A DNA stretch of 49,864 nt from Clostridia bacterium (GTDB lineage Bacteria > Bacillota > Clostridia > Christensenellales > QALW01), in assembly GCA_017502165.1 (NCBI GenBank), contig JAFVVO010000039.1, positions 1 through 49,864 on the forward strand, read 5' to 3'. Every line of letters begins with the position of its first letter. Position 1 is the stretch's first letter. Position numbers and translations under genes: made by a program. The notes beneath the pieces were generated by a model. It saw nothing but the letters and a program-made list of their open reading frames with translations. It did no database searches and had not been told where the DNA came from. This document shows positions 33,051 to 40,884 of this stretch, one piece after another.

Positions 33051-34493
33051 TTATTTCTTCAAAGCTTTATACGCTTTGAAAATATTTTCGCATTGGTCGC
33101 TTGCAGTCATTGAATATTCCGTTTTTTCCTCCTGAGCAAAGCGCCCTGCCTGCCCGTGAATAAAAGCCCCCGCTAATGCTCCGAAAAGGGCGTTTTTAGT
33201 CCCGAGAACAGTTGAAGCGGTAATTCCCGCAAGCACGTCGCCGCTTCCTGCCTTTGCCATCCCTTTACAGCCGAAAAGGCATAAATATTTTTCCTTTCCG
33301 CTACAAATAAGATTATAATTGCTCTTTAACAAAACCGTTGCCCCCGTTTCAGAAGCAAATTTTTCTGTGTGTTCTATAGGAGCAGAAATAAGTTCTTCCG
33401 CTAAAACACCGAACAGTCTGCCCGCCTCCTTTAAGTGAGGCGTAATAATTACGGGGCATTTGGCGTTTTTCAGGCTTTCCTTTTCTAAAAAATAGAGTCC
33501 GTCCGCATCAAGCACCAAGGGGCAGGTACAGCTTTCAAGCAACAGCTCTAAGATTTTCCTTGTATTTTCGCTTCTGCCTGCGCCGCAGCCGAACAAAATA
33601 ACGTCCTTATGGGAAATAAACTCCTCTATTTTGTCCTGAGTCGTAAGCATTACGTTCATATCTCTGTCAGAAAAGCTCTCAGCACAGTCCTTCGGTACGC
33701 AAATGCTTACCTTTCCCACGGGGTTTTTTATCGCCGCCTTGGAGGCTAATTTCACTGCTCCCTCAAGGCCAAAGGAGCCGCCGATAATTCCCACGTGACC
33801 GCGGACGCCCTTATGGTCGGTATTTTTAATCTGCGGAATAAGCTCAGCAACGTCCGCCTGCTCAATTTCCTTAATAAGCTTTTCTCCCTTTTCCTCGCAA
33901 ACGGAAAGGTCGATACCTATGTTTTTAACGGTAATTTTGCCCGTGTATTCTGCGCCTGAGCCGATAACGTGGCCAAGCTTTTTTGCTTCAAAGGTAACGG
34001 TTTCGTCCGCCTTAACCGCATATTCAGCCTGTCCCGTCAGGCAGTTAAGTCCCGAGGGCGCGTCAATGGAAACCTTGTAGCCGGAAAGGGAATTGATTAT
34101 TTGTGCGCCACGAAGAGTCTCTCCCGAAAGGCTGGAACGAAATCCGATACCAAACATAGCGTCAATGACGCAATCGTAGGAGTTTTCGGGAAAAGTAATA
34201 ATATTTTCCTTTATTTTTTCATAATAAAAGCGTGAATGGTCACTTAATTTGCTCTCGTCTCCAAGCATAAGAACGGAAACTCTCGTCCCTGAATTTTTAA
34301 GCATTGAAGCCACGGCAAAGCCGTCACCCGAATTATTACCGTGGAAGCAAACCACAAGCACGTTTTTGTATTCTTTTACCTGCTCGAAAACGGCTTTTGC
34401 GGCATTTTCCATTGCCTTAAGGGGCGTGATGCTCTTTTCAAAGGCCGCCTCTTCGGCATAAAACATCTGTTTGGGCGTAACAACGTATCTCAT
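33051..34493 (-). CDS. nnrDE: Bifunctional NAD(P)HX epimerase / ADP-dependent NAD(P)HX dehydratase
   Basis: A 480-residue YjeF-type fusion. The N-terminal epimerase domain (about 1-205) has VVCFHGNNSGDGFAVASML and the C-terminal ADP-dependent dehydratase domain (about 215-478, ribokinase-like) has GHVGIIGGSFGLEGA, LFGCGAGRSENT, VLDADGLYFLE and the catalytic-Asp loop GMAKAGSGDVLAGI. Together they repair hydrated NADH/NADPH. GGAG precedes ATG 34493. It follows recX by 21 bases and is probably cotranscribed with it. Confidence 0.92.
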   Translation of the reverse strand: MRYVVTPKQMFYAEEAAFEKSITPLKAMENAAKAVFEQVKEYKNVLVVCFHGNNSGDGFAVASMLKNSGTRVSVLMLGDESKLSDHSRFYYEKIKENIITFPENSYDCVIDAMFGIGFRSSLSGETLRGAQIINSLSGYKVSIDAPSGLNCLTGQAEYAVKADETVTFEAKKLGHVIGSGAEYTGKITVKNIGIDLSVCEEKGEKLIKEIEQADVAELIPQIKNTDHKGVRGHVGIIGGSFGLEGAVKLASKAAIKNPVGKVSICVPKDCAESFSDRDMNVMLTTQDKIEEFISHKDVILFGCGAGRSENTRKILELLLESCTCPLVLDADGLYFLEKESLKNAKCPVIITPHLKEAGRLFGVLAEELISAPIEHTEKFASETGATVLLKSNYNLICSGKEKYLCLFGCKGMAKAGSGDVLAGITASTVLGTKNALFGALAGAFIHGQAGRFAQEEKTEYSMTASDQCENIFKAYKALKK

Positions 34494-34514
34494 AAAATCT
34501 CCAATAAATTGAAA

Positions 34515-35141
34515 TTACATATCGTCTTGAACAAAAATCTTCTCAATAACACGGGAAACCGTATCCCAATCAAAGCCTCTGCGGGCAAGAAAATCGCTTA
34601 CCTTCTTTTTTTGTTGCAGAAGCTCGTATTTTTCGTACTTTTTCTTCTGCTTTATTGCCTGGTCCAAGGCAGAGGTGAAGGAATCCTCCTCATTAAAATC
34701 AGCAAGCACCTGATTTATTATGCTTCCGCTTATGCCCTTTTGCTTTAACTTGCTTTTAATTGCGTATTTGCCTAAATTTTTTGAATGCTCCAGAAAATTC
34801 TGTGCCAAAGCCAAATCGTCAATATAATCCAATTCCTTAAGACGCAAAATAACCTTTTCCACCGTGCAAGGCGCAAACTGCTTGCCGAGCAGGAACTCCC
34901 GAAGCTGTTTTTCACTCTTTTCCGAGCGCGAAATATGTCCGAAAGCCTTGCCCAAGGCCTGCTTGTACTCGTCAAAGGAAAGTATTTTCTCCATATTCAG
35001 CTCGCTTGCGTTTCTGCCTGCGGAAATATCGAATTCTATGGCAATCTCGTCAAAAACCGAAAAAGAATATTCCCCGTCAACAAAAACGCTTACACGGTTT
35101 TTTGAATGCTTTTGTCTTTCAAGCTTCGTTATGGTCGGCAT
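34515..35141 (-). CDS. recX: RecX regulatory protein
   Basis: A 208-residue, entirely helical, charged protein matching RecX: an N-terminal beta region (ITKLERQKHSKNRVSVFVDGEYSFSVFDEIA), then three-helix repeats including LREFLLGKQFAPCTVEKVILRLKELDYIDD, LGKYAIKSKLKQKGIS and VSDFLARRGFDWDTVSRVI. RecX binds RecA filaments and modulates recombination and SOS. No recA gene is adjacent. AAGGAG precedes ATG 35141. Confidence 0.88.
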   Translation of the reverse strand: MPTITKLERQKHSKNRVSVFVDGEYSFSVFDEIAIEFDISAGRNASELNMEKILSFDEYKQALGKAFGHISRSEKSEKQLREFLLGKQFAPCTVEKVILRLKELDYIDDLALAQNFLEHSKNLGKYAIKSKLKQKGISGSIINQVLADFNEEDSFTSALDQAIKQKKKYEKYELLQQKKKVSDFLARRGFDWDTVSRVIEKIFVQDDM

Positions 35142-35172
35142 GGACTTTCTCCTTAAATTCTTCTTAATACAA

Positions 35173-35201
35173 ATTATACGATATTTTTTATTTATTTACA
35201 A
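35173..35201 (-). promoter_or_regulatory. Promoter of recX-nnrDE
   Basis: TTGTAA (35201-35196), 17 bases, TATAAT (35178-35173) on the minus strand. No LexA-type box is visible. Confidence 0.68.
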
Positions 35202-35221
35202 CAAATTTTTGTCTTTTATCC

Positions 35222-35251
35222 TTGACGGCTTATGTCGTTTTTTGGTACAAT
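35222..35251 (+). promoter_or_regulatory. Promoter of the lipid kinase gene
   Basis: TTGACG (35222-35227), 18 bases, extended -10 TGG-TACAAT (35243-35251). Confidence 0.75.
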
Positions 35252-35271
35252 AGACGGGTGAGGTAATAAAA

Positions 35272-36147
35272 ATGTTGTACTTTATCGTTAACGCTCTCTC
35301 CGGCAAGGGAAAGGGCGCGGAAACTGCGGAAAATATAAAAACCATTCTTGAGGAAAAGGGCGTTGATTTTCAAATGCACTTTACCTCTGCCCCTTTGCAC
35401 GCAATTACGCTGGCAAAGGAATTAAGCCAAAAATCCGATTGTGAAGGCGTTGTTGCCGTTGGCGGTGACGGTACCTTTTCCGAGGTGTTGAACGGCATTG
35501 AATTAAACGTTCCCTTGGGCGTAGTTTCTTCAGGCTCAGGCAACGATTTTATGCGTACCTTTGCGCCTAACAAAACCGTTGCAGAGCAGCTCCAGCCTAT
35601 AATTGAAAACAAAACGAAGCGCATTGACTACATTCAGGTGAATGATATGCGCTGTCTTAACGTTTCGGGTACCGGCTTTGACGTGGATATTCTTCTGCGC
35701 GAAAGAAAGCTTCGCAAGGTGATTTCAGGCTCCTTAAGCTATTATGCCTCCTTGATTATAACCCTCTTTACGCTGAAATTCCGTCGCTTTAGGCTTAAAA
35801 TTGACGACAGTATTTCAATTGACGAGCCTTGCTTGATCGTTGCGCTGGCAAACGGAAGGTATTTCGGCGGCGGTATGCCCGTTTCTCTTGATTCTGAAAT
35901 TGACGACGGTTTTATGGATCTGCTTTTAGTTAAAAAATTACCTTTCTATCGAATTCCCGACGTGCTTCTCCGCTTTTTGCAGGGTAAAATAAAAACCGTC
36001 AAAAAATACGTTGATATTTACCGTTGCCGAAAAGTTGAAGGCTCTGTTAACCCCCTTGTTGAGTTCCAGCTTGACGGTGAACTTCATTCCATCCCGTCCT
36101 TTAGAGTAGAATTAAAAGACTCAGCTATATCCGTGTTTGCAGAATAA
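35272..36147 (+). CDS. Diacylglycerol/lipid kinase family protein (DgkB/YegS-like)
   Basis: A 291-residue soluble kinase of the DAGK catalytic-domain family. The nucleotide/phosphate loop is VAVGGDGTFSEVLNGI (about 61-76), with GVVSSGSGNDFMRT and the later IALANGRYFGGGMPVSLDSEIDDGFMDLLLV. The family phosphorylates diacylglycerol or other lipids; in Gram-positives DgkB recycles the DAG released when lipoteichoic acid is made. The exact lipid is inferred. GTGAGG precedes ATG 35272. Monocistronic with a terminator behind. Confidence 0.88.
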   Translation: MLYFIVNALSGKGKGAETAENIKTILEEKGVDFQMHFTSAPLHAITLAKELSQKSDCEGVVAVGGDGTFSEVLNGIELNVPLGVVSSGSGNDFMRTFAPNKTVAEQLQPIIENKTKRIDYIQVNDMRCLNVSGTGFDVDILLRERKLRKVISGSLSYYASLIITLFTLKFRRFRLKIDDSISIDEPCLIVALANGRYFGGGMPVSLDSEIDDGFMDLLLVKKLPFYRIPDVLLRFLQGKIKTVKKYVDIYRCRKVEGSVNPLVEFQLDGELHSIPSFRVELKDSAISVFAE

Positions 36148-36150
36148 ACA

Positions 36151-36181
36151 AAAAGACCTTTTTCAAGGTCTTTTATTTTTT
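36151..36181 (+). terminator. Terminator of the lipid kinase gene
   Basis: AAAAGACCTT / AAGGTCTTTT stem followed by ATTTTTTTG. The same stem sequence recurs at 40081. Confidence 0.88.
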
Positions 36182-36202
36182 TGCTTTTGTCCCACGCAAG
36201 GA

Positions 36203-36229
36203 AAAACACCGCAAAAAATGCGGTGTTTT
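36203..36229 (-). terminator. Terminator of the SH3 membrane protein gene
   Basis: An 11-bp stem AAAACACCGCA / TGCGGTGTTTT with a four-base loop, directly after the stop codon of the minus-strand gene. Confidence 0.8.
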
Positions 36230-36236
36230 GTTTGTT

Positions 36237-37280
36237 TTAGATAACGCTGTCTCTGATAGCAACGTCGGTATATCCGCTTGTTGCATTTCCTTTATAAATA
36301 ATGAAGTAATAAGGAATTCTTGAATTGCTGATGGTTTGAATCTTATAATAGTTGTAACCGTTGATAGTACCCTCACCGGTAATACCTACGTTCTTTGCGG
36401 TCATATCAATATATGCCTTGTGCTCGCCAAGCTGGCTTACGATTTCCATAGGAATACCGATTTCCATAAGGTCTGTAGGCGTAGGCTCAGCAGTAGCGGT
36501 AGGAGTAGGTGTAGGTGTTACGGGTGCTGTTGCGCTGGGGCTTACGGAAGGAGATGCGCTTGTTCCTGATTTCTCGGAAAGGTACTGAGCGCTGATGTAG
36601 CCGTACTTACCCTTTGCGTACTGAATATAAGTCCAACCGTCCTTAGTTGCATAAGCAGTAACCTCGGTGCCCTTCTTAAGAGCGGTTATCTTGTTAGCAG
36701 TGGTGCTTGCGCCGGAACGAACGTTAACGCTATCGCCGGTAACAAACATCGTCTTGCTCTTTGAGGTATCGGGTGTTGTTGATGCGGTAGGTGAGGTTGA
36801 AGGCGTTGCATCGTTGCTGGGATCGGTTTCGGAAAGATACTTATCGGAGATAAATCCTTCGTTGCCGGTTGAAAGCTTTACTCTGTAGAAGCCGTTAATA
36901 ACCTCGTAAGCAGTAACGCTTGTGCCCTTGGTTAAAGCGGTAATCTTTTCGGAATCTGTAGAAGCCTCTTTACGAACGTTAACGGTGCTGCCGGTTACGT
37001 ACATAATAGTGCCTGCGTTTGCATCGGGTGTAGGCTCGGAATCAGGTGTGGGAACAACAAAGTCACCGTCACCGTCGCCGTCACCGTTGCCGCCGGGTGC
37101 AAGTGTGGGGAACGTAGGTGCTGTGGGGGTAGGTGTAACTGCAGGGTCAGGCTTTTTGTTGCCCTTGTTTGCAACACTTACTACGATAATAACGATTATA
37201 ATTATTAACACAAGTGCCATTGCTACTGCAGCAAGAAGAGCGTTTCTTCTTCTGCGTGCATAAGTAGATCTTGATGCCAT
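36237..37280 (-). CDS. Membrane-anchored protein with two bacterial SH3 domains
   Basis: A 347-residue protein: a basic N-terminus (RSTYARRRRN), a membrane helix at about 14-38, a Thr/Pro linker with a (GD)n stretch, then two SH3b domains. These run from YVTGSTVNVRKEASTDSEKITALTKGT to FISDKYLSE (about 93-151) and from FVTGDSVNVRSGASTTANKITALKKGT to YISAQYLSE (about 177-236). A second TP-rich linker and an unassigned C-terminal globular domain (about 268-347) follow. SH3b domains bind wall peptides, so an envelope-binding role is likely. No catalytic motif is visible. CAGGAGG precedes ATG 37280. Confidence 0.8.
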   Translation of the reverse strand: MASRSTYARRRRNALLAAVAMALVLIIIIVIIVVSVANKGNKKPDPAVTPTPTAPTFPTLAPGGNGDGDGDGDFVVPTPDSEPTPDANAGTIMYVTGSTVNVRKEASTDSEKITALTKGTSVTAYEVINGFYRVKLSTGNEGFISDKYLSETDPSNDATPSTSPTASTTPDTSKSKTMFVTGDSVNVRSGASTTANKITALKKGTEVTAYATKDGWTYIQYAKGKYGYISAQYLSEKSGTSASPSVSPSATAPVTPTPTPTATAEPTPTDLMEIGIPMEIVSQLGEHKAYIDMTAKNVGITGEGTINGYNYYKIQTISNSRIPYYFIIYKGNATSGYTDVAIRDSVI

Positions 37281-37318
37281 AATATAAATCCTCCTGTAAA
37301 TTCATTTTATACAAGTGT

Positions 37319-37347
37319 ATTTTATCATAAGATAAAAAAAATATCAA
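37319..37347 (-). promoter_or_regulatory. Promoter of the SH3 membrane protein gene
   Basis: TTGATA (37347-37342), 17 bases, TAAAAT (37324-37319) on the minus strand. Confidence 0.68.
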
Positions 37348-37429
37348 GTGTTTTAGAAAAAATTCATAAATTAAAATAAAATGTAATATTTTCCTGTTTT
37401 TTGTTTTTTAACAAAATTAAAATGGAATG

Positions 37430-37458
37430 TTGCAAAATTTCCTGCTATGTAGTATAAT
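37430..37458 (+). promoter_or_regulatory. Promoter of the darA-holB-ricT-cyclophilin operon
   Basis: TTGCAA (37430-37435), 17 bases, TATAAT (37453-37458). Confidence 0.75.
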
Positions 37459-37491
37459 ATATGCAAGATATATGTTTCAAGGAGGTTTTTT

Positions 37492-37821
37492 ATGAAGCTT
37501 TTAATCACAATTATTCAGGACGACGATTCTTCCCGCTTAGTAAGCGCTATGACTAAAAACGGTTTTAGTGTAACCAAGCTTGCCACCACAGGCGGATTTT
37601 TGCGCGCAGGAAACACCACTCTTTTAATCGGTGTTAACGAGGAAAAGCTTGACCAATGCCTCGGTATTATCGAAAACACCTGCAAGAGCCGTAAGCAGAT
37701 CGTAAACACCAATATGGGCGGTTACGACCTGGCTATGAATATGGCACACAACAGCATTGAGGTTACCGTAGGAGGCGCAACGGTATTCATTCTTTCCGTT
37801 GACGAATTCAAAAAATATTGA
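37492..37821 (+). CDS. darA: Cyclic-di-AMP receptor DarA (PII-like)
   Basis: A 109-residue PII-like trimeric signalling protein (also called YaaQ/PstA). It shows the family's MKLLITIIQDDDSSRLVSAMTKNGF start and the conserved nucleotide-binding turn KLATTGGFLRAGNTTLLIG (about 29-47), with GGATVFILSVDEF near the end. DarA binds c-di-AMP; its output in Firmicutes is not settled. It is followed directly by holB and ricT, the order seen in Bacillus (where yaaR lies between). AAGGAGG precedes ATG 37492. Confidence 0.92.
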   Translation: MKLLITIIQDDDSSRLVSAMTKNGFSVTKLATTGGFLRAGNTTLLIGVNEEKLDQCLGIIENTCKSRKQIVNTNMGGYDLAMNMAHNSIEVTVGGATVFILSVDEFKKY

Positions 37822-38723
37822 TGGATCTTTCGTTAACCAAGTCTTCCCCGCTGTTTCAAGGGGAGAAAAACGCCATTTTAGGCAATAAATCAACGCACGC
37901 ATACATTATCGAGGGGGCTCAAGGCATAGGCAAAACGTCCTTTGCATTGGCCGCCTCGTGCGTTCATTTCTGCACAAGTGAAAACAAGCCCTGCTTTGAA
38001 TGTGCTTCCTGCAGAAAGGTGCTGGAGGGCAACCACCCGGACGTTCACGTTATTTATCCGGAAAACAATATGCTCCGCGTTAACCAGGTGCGTGACGCTC
38101 TTTCCACAATCCACGAAACTCCCTACGAGGGCAAATCAAAAATTTATATTTTTAAGGATTTTCACCTTGCCAACGAACACTCGCAGAACGCTCTGCTGAA
38201 AACTCTGGAGGAGCCGCCTAAATCCGTTAGCTTCTTTCTTTTAACGGAAAATTCCCTTGCGGCATTGCCTACGGTTCGTTCCAGGTGTAAAAAGCTGCGT
38301 CTTACGGGCTTTTCGCAAGAAGAAATCCTGCAGTTTTTAGAAAAAAGCTTCCCCAATAACGACCGCAATCGCTTTGCGGCACAAAACAGCTTTGGCAACG
38401 TTGGAGATGCTATAAAATTAGTTAATGACGAAGAATATATACGTCTTTTTGATAAGGCGAATAACATATTAAGACTTTCTGAAAGCGGAGATTTTTATGC
38501 TGACATTGCCTTGGAGCTTGAAAAGGAAAAAAATATTCTTGCACTTTTGCACGTGCTCGAAAATCTTTTCTTTGCTCATTTTAAGCAGAATCCCGAGCTT
38601 TTAGTTAAGCTTGGCGCAATACAAAACGCGCTTACACAAAAAAAGAAAAACGTTAACGGCGGACTTGTTACGGAAAGGCTCGCCTATATACTGGCGAAAG
38701 GCGGAACAAAATGGCAAAAGTAG
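37821..38723 (+). CDS. holB: DNA polymerase III subunit delta'
   Basis: A 300-residue clamp-loader AAA+ protein. The Walker A-like loop is GAQGIGKTS (32-40); the zinc module has C51, C58, C61 and C64; the sensor/arginine region includes QNALLKTLEEPPKSVSFFLLTEN and LPTVRSRC. A retained GKT loop is common in Firmicutes delta'. The start is ATG 37821, overlapping the darA stop by one base (TGATG). The 3' end overlaps ricT by 13 bases, so all are coupled. Confidence 0.9.
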   Translation: MDLSLTKSSPLFQGEKNAILGNKSTHAYIIEGAQGIGKTSFALAASCVHFCTSENKPCFECASCRKVLEGNHPDVHVIYPENNMLRVNQVRDALSTIHETPYEGKSKIYIFKDFHLANEHSQNALLKTLEEPPKSVSFFLLTENSLAALPTVRSRCKKLRLTGFSQEEILQFLEKSFPNNDRNRFAAQNSFGNVGDAIKLVNDEEYIRLFDKANNILRLSESGDFYADIALELEKEKNILALLHVLENLFFAHFKQNPELLVKLGAIQNALTQKKKNVNGGLVTERLAYILAKGGTKWQK

Positions 38724-39580
38724 TAGGTATTAGATTTCGCAATACCGGAAAAACATATTATTTTGACCCTGACAACAAGGAAATTCAGTTAGGTCAGGGA
38801 GTTATAGTGGAAACTGCCCAGGGCGTTGAATACGGCAGTACCACCATCGCAACGAAGGATATTCCCCCGGAGCAGATTGTAGCGCCCTTAAAAAAGATTA
38901 TTCGTGTTGCAACTGAAGCTGACGAAAAGAAGCTTAAGGAAAACAAGGGCAAGGAAGAACGTGCCTTAGGCATTGCTCAGAAAAAGGCTGATGCGGCAAA
39001 GCTTGAAATGAAGTTTATCCGCGTTGAATACACCTTCGACTGTGCAAAGGCAGTTTTCTATTTCACCTCTGACGGCAGAGTGGATTTCAGAGATTTAGTT
39101 AAAGAGCTGGCAGGCGCATTCCATACGCGTATTGAGCTTAGGCAGATAGGCGTCCGTGACGAAACAAAGCTTTTAGGCGGTTTAGGTCCCTGCGGTCAGC
39201 CCTGCTGCTGCAGTAGATTTTTAGGCGGCTTCCAGCCCGTTTCAATCAAAATGGCAAAGGAGCAGGGCTTAAGCCTTAATCCTACGAAAATCAGCGGTCT
39301 TTGCGGCAGACTTATGTGTTGCTTAAAGTACGAGCAGCACCACTATGAGCAGGCTCACAAAAAGATGCCTCCCGTTAACGCCGAGGTTAAAACTCCCGAC
39401 GGTGACGGTAAAATTCAAGAGGTTAACGTGCTTAAGGAAACCGTAAAGGTAACGGTTGTAAACGGTGACCAAATTGAGCTTAAAGAATATCCTTATAAGG
39501 CAGTGCGTGTGCTTAAAATGCCCAAGCGCGCAAGCCATAAGGAAGAGGATAATGAAGAAATAAAGAATTTGGAGGACTAA
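38711..39580 (+). CDS. ricT: RicT/YaaT PSP1-domain protein
   Basis: A 289-residue PSP1-domain protein. The cysteine-rich signature GPCGQPCCCSRFLGG and SGLCGRLMCCLKYEQ (about 155-220) supplies the conserved cysteines that in the Bacillus RicAFT (YlbF-YmcA-YaaT) complex are linked to Fe-S clusters, RNase Y activity and phosphorelay control. The C-terminus is acidic. Partners RicA and RicF are not encoded here. ATG 38711 lies inside the end of holB. Confidence 0.93.
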   Translation: MAKVVGIRFRNTGKTYYFDPDNKEIQLGQGVIVETAQGVEYGSTTIATKDIPPEQIVAPLKKIIRVATEADEKKLKENKGKEERALGIAQKKADAAKLEMKFIRVEYTFDCAKAVFYFTSDGRVDFRDLVKELAGAFHTRIELRQIGVRDETKLLGGLGPCGQPCCCSRFLGGFQPVSIKMAKEQGLSLNPTKISGLCGRLMCCLKYEQHHYEQAHKKMPPVNAEVKTPDGDGKIQEVNVLKETVKVTVVNGDQIELKEYPYKAVRVLKMPKRASHKEEDNEEIKNLED

Positions 39581-39582
39581 TA

Positions 39583-40059
39583 ATGAAGGCTACTATTGAA
39601 ATGAAGGACGGCGGCAAAATGGTTTTTGCTCTTGATGAAGCTGCCGCACCCTTAACGGTTAAAAACTTTGCCCGTTTAGCAAAGGAAGATTTTTATGAGG
39701 ACGTTATTTTCCACAGAGTTATATCAGGCTTTATGATTCAGGGCGGTGACCCCACCGGCACAGGCACGGGCGGCCCCGGATATTCAATTAAGGGCGAGTT
39801 TGCCGCAAACGGCGTTCAAAACCCCATTAAGCACGTGCGCGGTGTAATTTCCATGGCACGCGCAATGGACCCCAACTCTGCAGGAAGTCAGTTCTTTATT
39901 ATGCACGCTGACGCTCCCCATCTTGACGGCCAGTACGCCGCTTTCGGCACAATGCTTGAAGGCTTCGAGGTGCTTGATAAAATCGCTTCTGCCCTCTGCG
40001 ACGTTTACGACAGACCTTACGAGGATTTTGCAATCAAAAAGGTTACCGTTGAAGAATAA
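39583..40059 (+). CDS. Cyclophilin-type peptidyl-prolyl isomerase
   Basis: A 158-residue cytoplasmic cyclophilin. The active site is visible: FHRVISGFMIQGGDPTGTGTGGPGY (catalytic Arg in FHR), GSQFFI and HLDGQYAAFG. There is no signal peptide. It catalyses cis-trans isomerisation of prolyl bonds in protein folding. GGAGG precedes the ATG, three bases after ricT. It is the last gene of the operon. Confidence 0.93.
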   Translation: MKATIEMKDGGKMVFALDEAAAPLTVKNFARLAKEDFYEDVIFHRVISGFMIQGGDPTGTGTGGPGYSIKGEFAANGVQNPIKHVRGVISMARAMDPNSAGSQFFIMHADAPHLDGQYAAFGTMLEGFEVLDKIASALCDVYDRPYEDFAIKKVTVEE

Positions 40060-40080
40060 TTAAATATACCGTCAAAACAT

Positions 40081-40110
40081 AAAGACCTTGAAAAAGGTCT
40101 TTTATTTTTT
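40081..40110 (+). terminator. Terminator of the darA operon
   Basis: AAAGACCTT / AAGGTCTTT stem with GAAA tetraloop (40081-40102), followed by TATTTTTT. Confidence 0.9.
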
Positions 40111-40122
40111 GAAAATAAAATG

Positions 40123-40151
40123 TTGATAAAAAATTTTTTATGTGTTATACT
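40123..40151 (+). promoter_or_regulatory. Promoter of the small membrane peptide-orphan gene pair
   Basis: TTGATA (40123-40128), 17 bases, TATACT (40146-40151). Predicted start at about 40158, which is the 5' edge of the long inverted repeat, so the message begins with the stem arm. Confidence 0.75.
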
Positions 40152-40154
40152 ATC

Positions 40155-40299
40155 GTTGCCAAACAAACTGAATATAGAAAGAAGGAGGGGTTCCTATGTT
40201 TTTTTATACGTTTTGGAACATACCCGTTAAAAACGTGGGCTCCTCAGCGAAGCGTATAAGTTCAAAACAACTTCTCCTTCGTTCAGTTTGTTTGGCGAC
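40155..40299 (+). ncRNA. Long-range mRNA stem that buries the ribosome binding site
   Basis: The 5' arm 40155-40172 (GTTGCCAAACAAACTGAA) pairs with 40282-40299 over 18 bp with one G-U. After an eight-base bulge, 40181-40190 (GAAGGAGGGG), which is the ribosome binding site of the small ORF, pairs with 40271-40280 (CTTCTCCTTC) over 10 bp with two G-U pairs. Smaller pairings inside the loop (TATACG 40205-40210 with CGTATA 40253-40258; TATGTT at the start codon with AACATA 40217-40222) add structure. The 3' arm lies in codons 26-35 of the small ORF. Seen directly; regulatory effect inferred. Confidence 0.75.
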
Positions 40300-40369
40300 A
40301 ATCGGAGCTTGCGTTTTATGTGCGTCCGCTTCGGTTGGCGCACTTTTTTATTTTTGGGGGATTTTTTGA
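40196..40369 (+). CDS. 57-residue putative membrane peptide
   Basis: A short ORF, ATG 40196 to TGA 40369, with a very strong ribosome binding site (AAGGAGGGG, five bases before the ATG). The product starts MFFYTFWNIPVKN, has a basic middle (SSAKRISSKQ) and ends in about 30 hydrophobic residues (from LLLRSV to YFWGIF) able to form one membrane helix. It contains three cysteines. Its stop overlaps the next start as TGATG. No family is recognised. Its ribosome binding site is paired in the stem 40155-40299. Size and hydrophobicity resemble type I toxin peptides or small membrane regulators; which of these it is cannot be decided from sequence. Confidence 0.7.
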   Translation: MFFYTFWNIPVKNVGSSAKRISSKQLLLRSVCLATIGACVLCASASVGALFYFWGIF

Positions 40370-40845
40370 TGCATTACGCAGAAGAGGCATTAATCAACGC
40401 CATAAGAGGTCTTAAAGCATTTCCTCCCCTTGCGCAAAAGAACTGCTTTCGTTGTTCTTTATGCTTTGGGCTGGGCAAAACGCTTGAATTTCACTATTCC
40501 TTCCGTCAAATCAGCTTTGAGTACACTTATATCGACGAGCATACAGAATGCACGCTGATGTGCCTTAATTTTAACGCCGAAAGCACAAGGCTTGAAATTC
40601 TTGCTTTTTACAATAACATTTCTTTAAGGGGCTATATAGATAAAATGCTTCCTGCAGGCAAAAGAATTGCAGAGCTTGTTACCACTAACCCAACAGACGA
40701 GCAAAAGGACGTATTTGGAAAGAGCTATTCCGAAATTTTATCCGTTTGCAACAACGTAACTGATTTTTCCCTGCAAACCATAGATGCGTTATTAAAAAAA
40801 GAAAACAGCCTGTTATCGCTTAACGATTTTGGCTTTACGTTATGA
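40369..40845 (+). CDS. Hypothetical protein translationally coupled to the small peptide
   Basis: A 158-residue soluble protein starting MHYAEEALINAIRG at ATG 40369, which overlaps the preceding TGA. It has no ribosome binding site of its own close by (GGGGG at 40356-40360 is nine bases upstream and may help). It has a CFRCSLCFG segment near 26-34 and mixed alpha/beta content, and no signal or membrane helix. I recognise no domain. Starts further upstream in this frame (40288) would run through the small ORF and are unlikely. Coupling implies that its synthesis follows that of the peptide. Confidence 0.7.
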   Translation: MHYAEEALINAIRGLKAFPPLAQKNCFRCSLCFGLGKTLEFHYSFRQISFEYTYIDEHTECTLMCLNFNAESTRLEILAFYNNISLRGYIDKMLPAGKRIAELVTTNPTDEQKDVFGKSYSEILSVCNNVTDFSLQTIDALLKKENSLLSLNDFGFTL

Positions 40846-40884
40846 CTTAAATCAATTTATAATATGGGTTTACCAAAAAACATT

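Noticed and set aside
37492-37821. Nitrogen regulator PII (GlnB)
   Set aside because: It lacks the PII T-loop uridylylation tyrosine region and sits before holB-ricT, which is the DarA context.
40288-40368. Longer start for the orphan 158-aa protein
   Set aside because: It lies out of frame inside the small membrane ORF and has no ribosome binding site. The TGATG overlap marks 40369 as the start.
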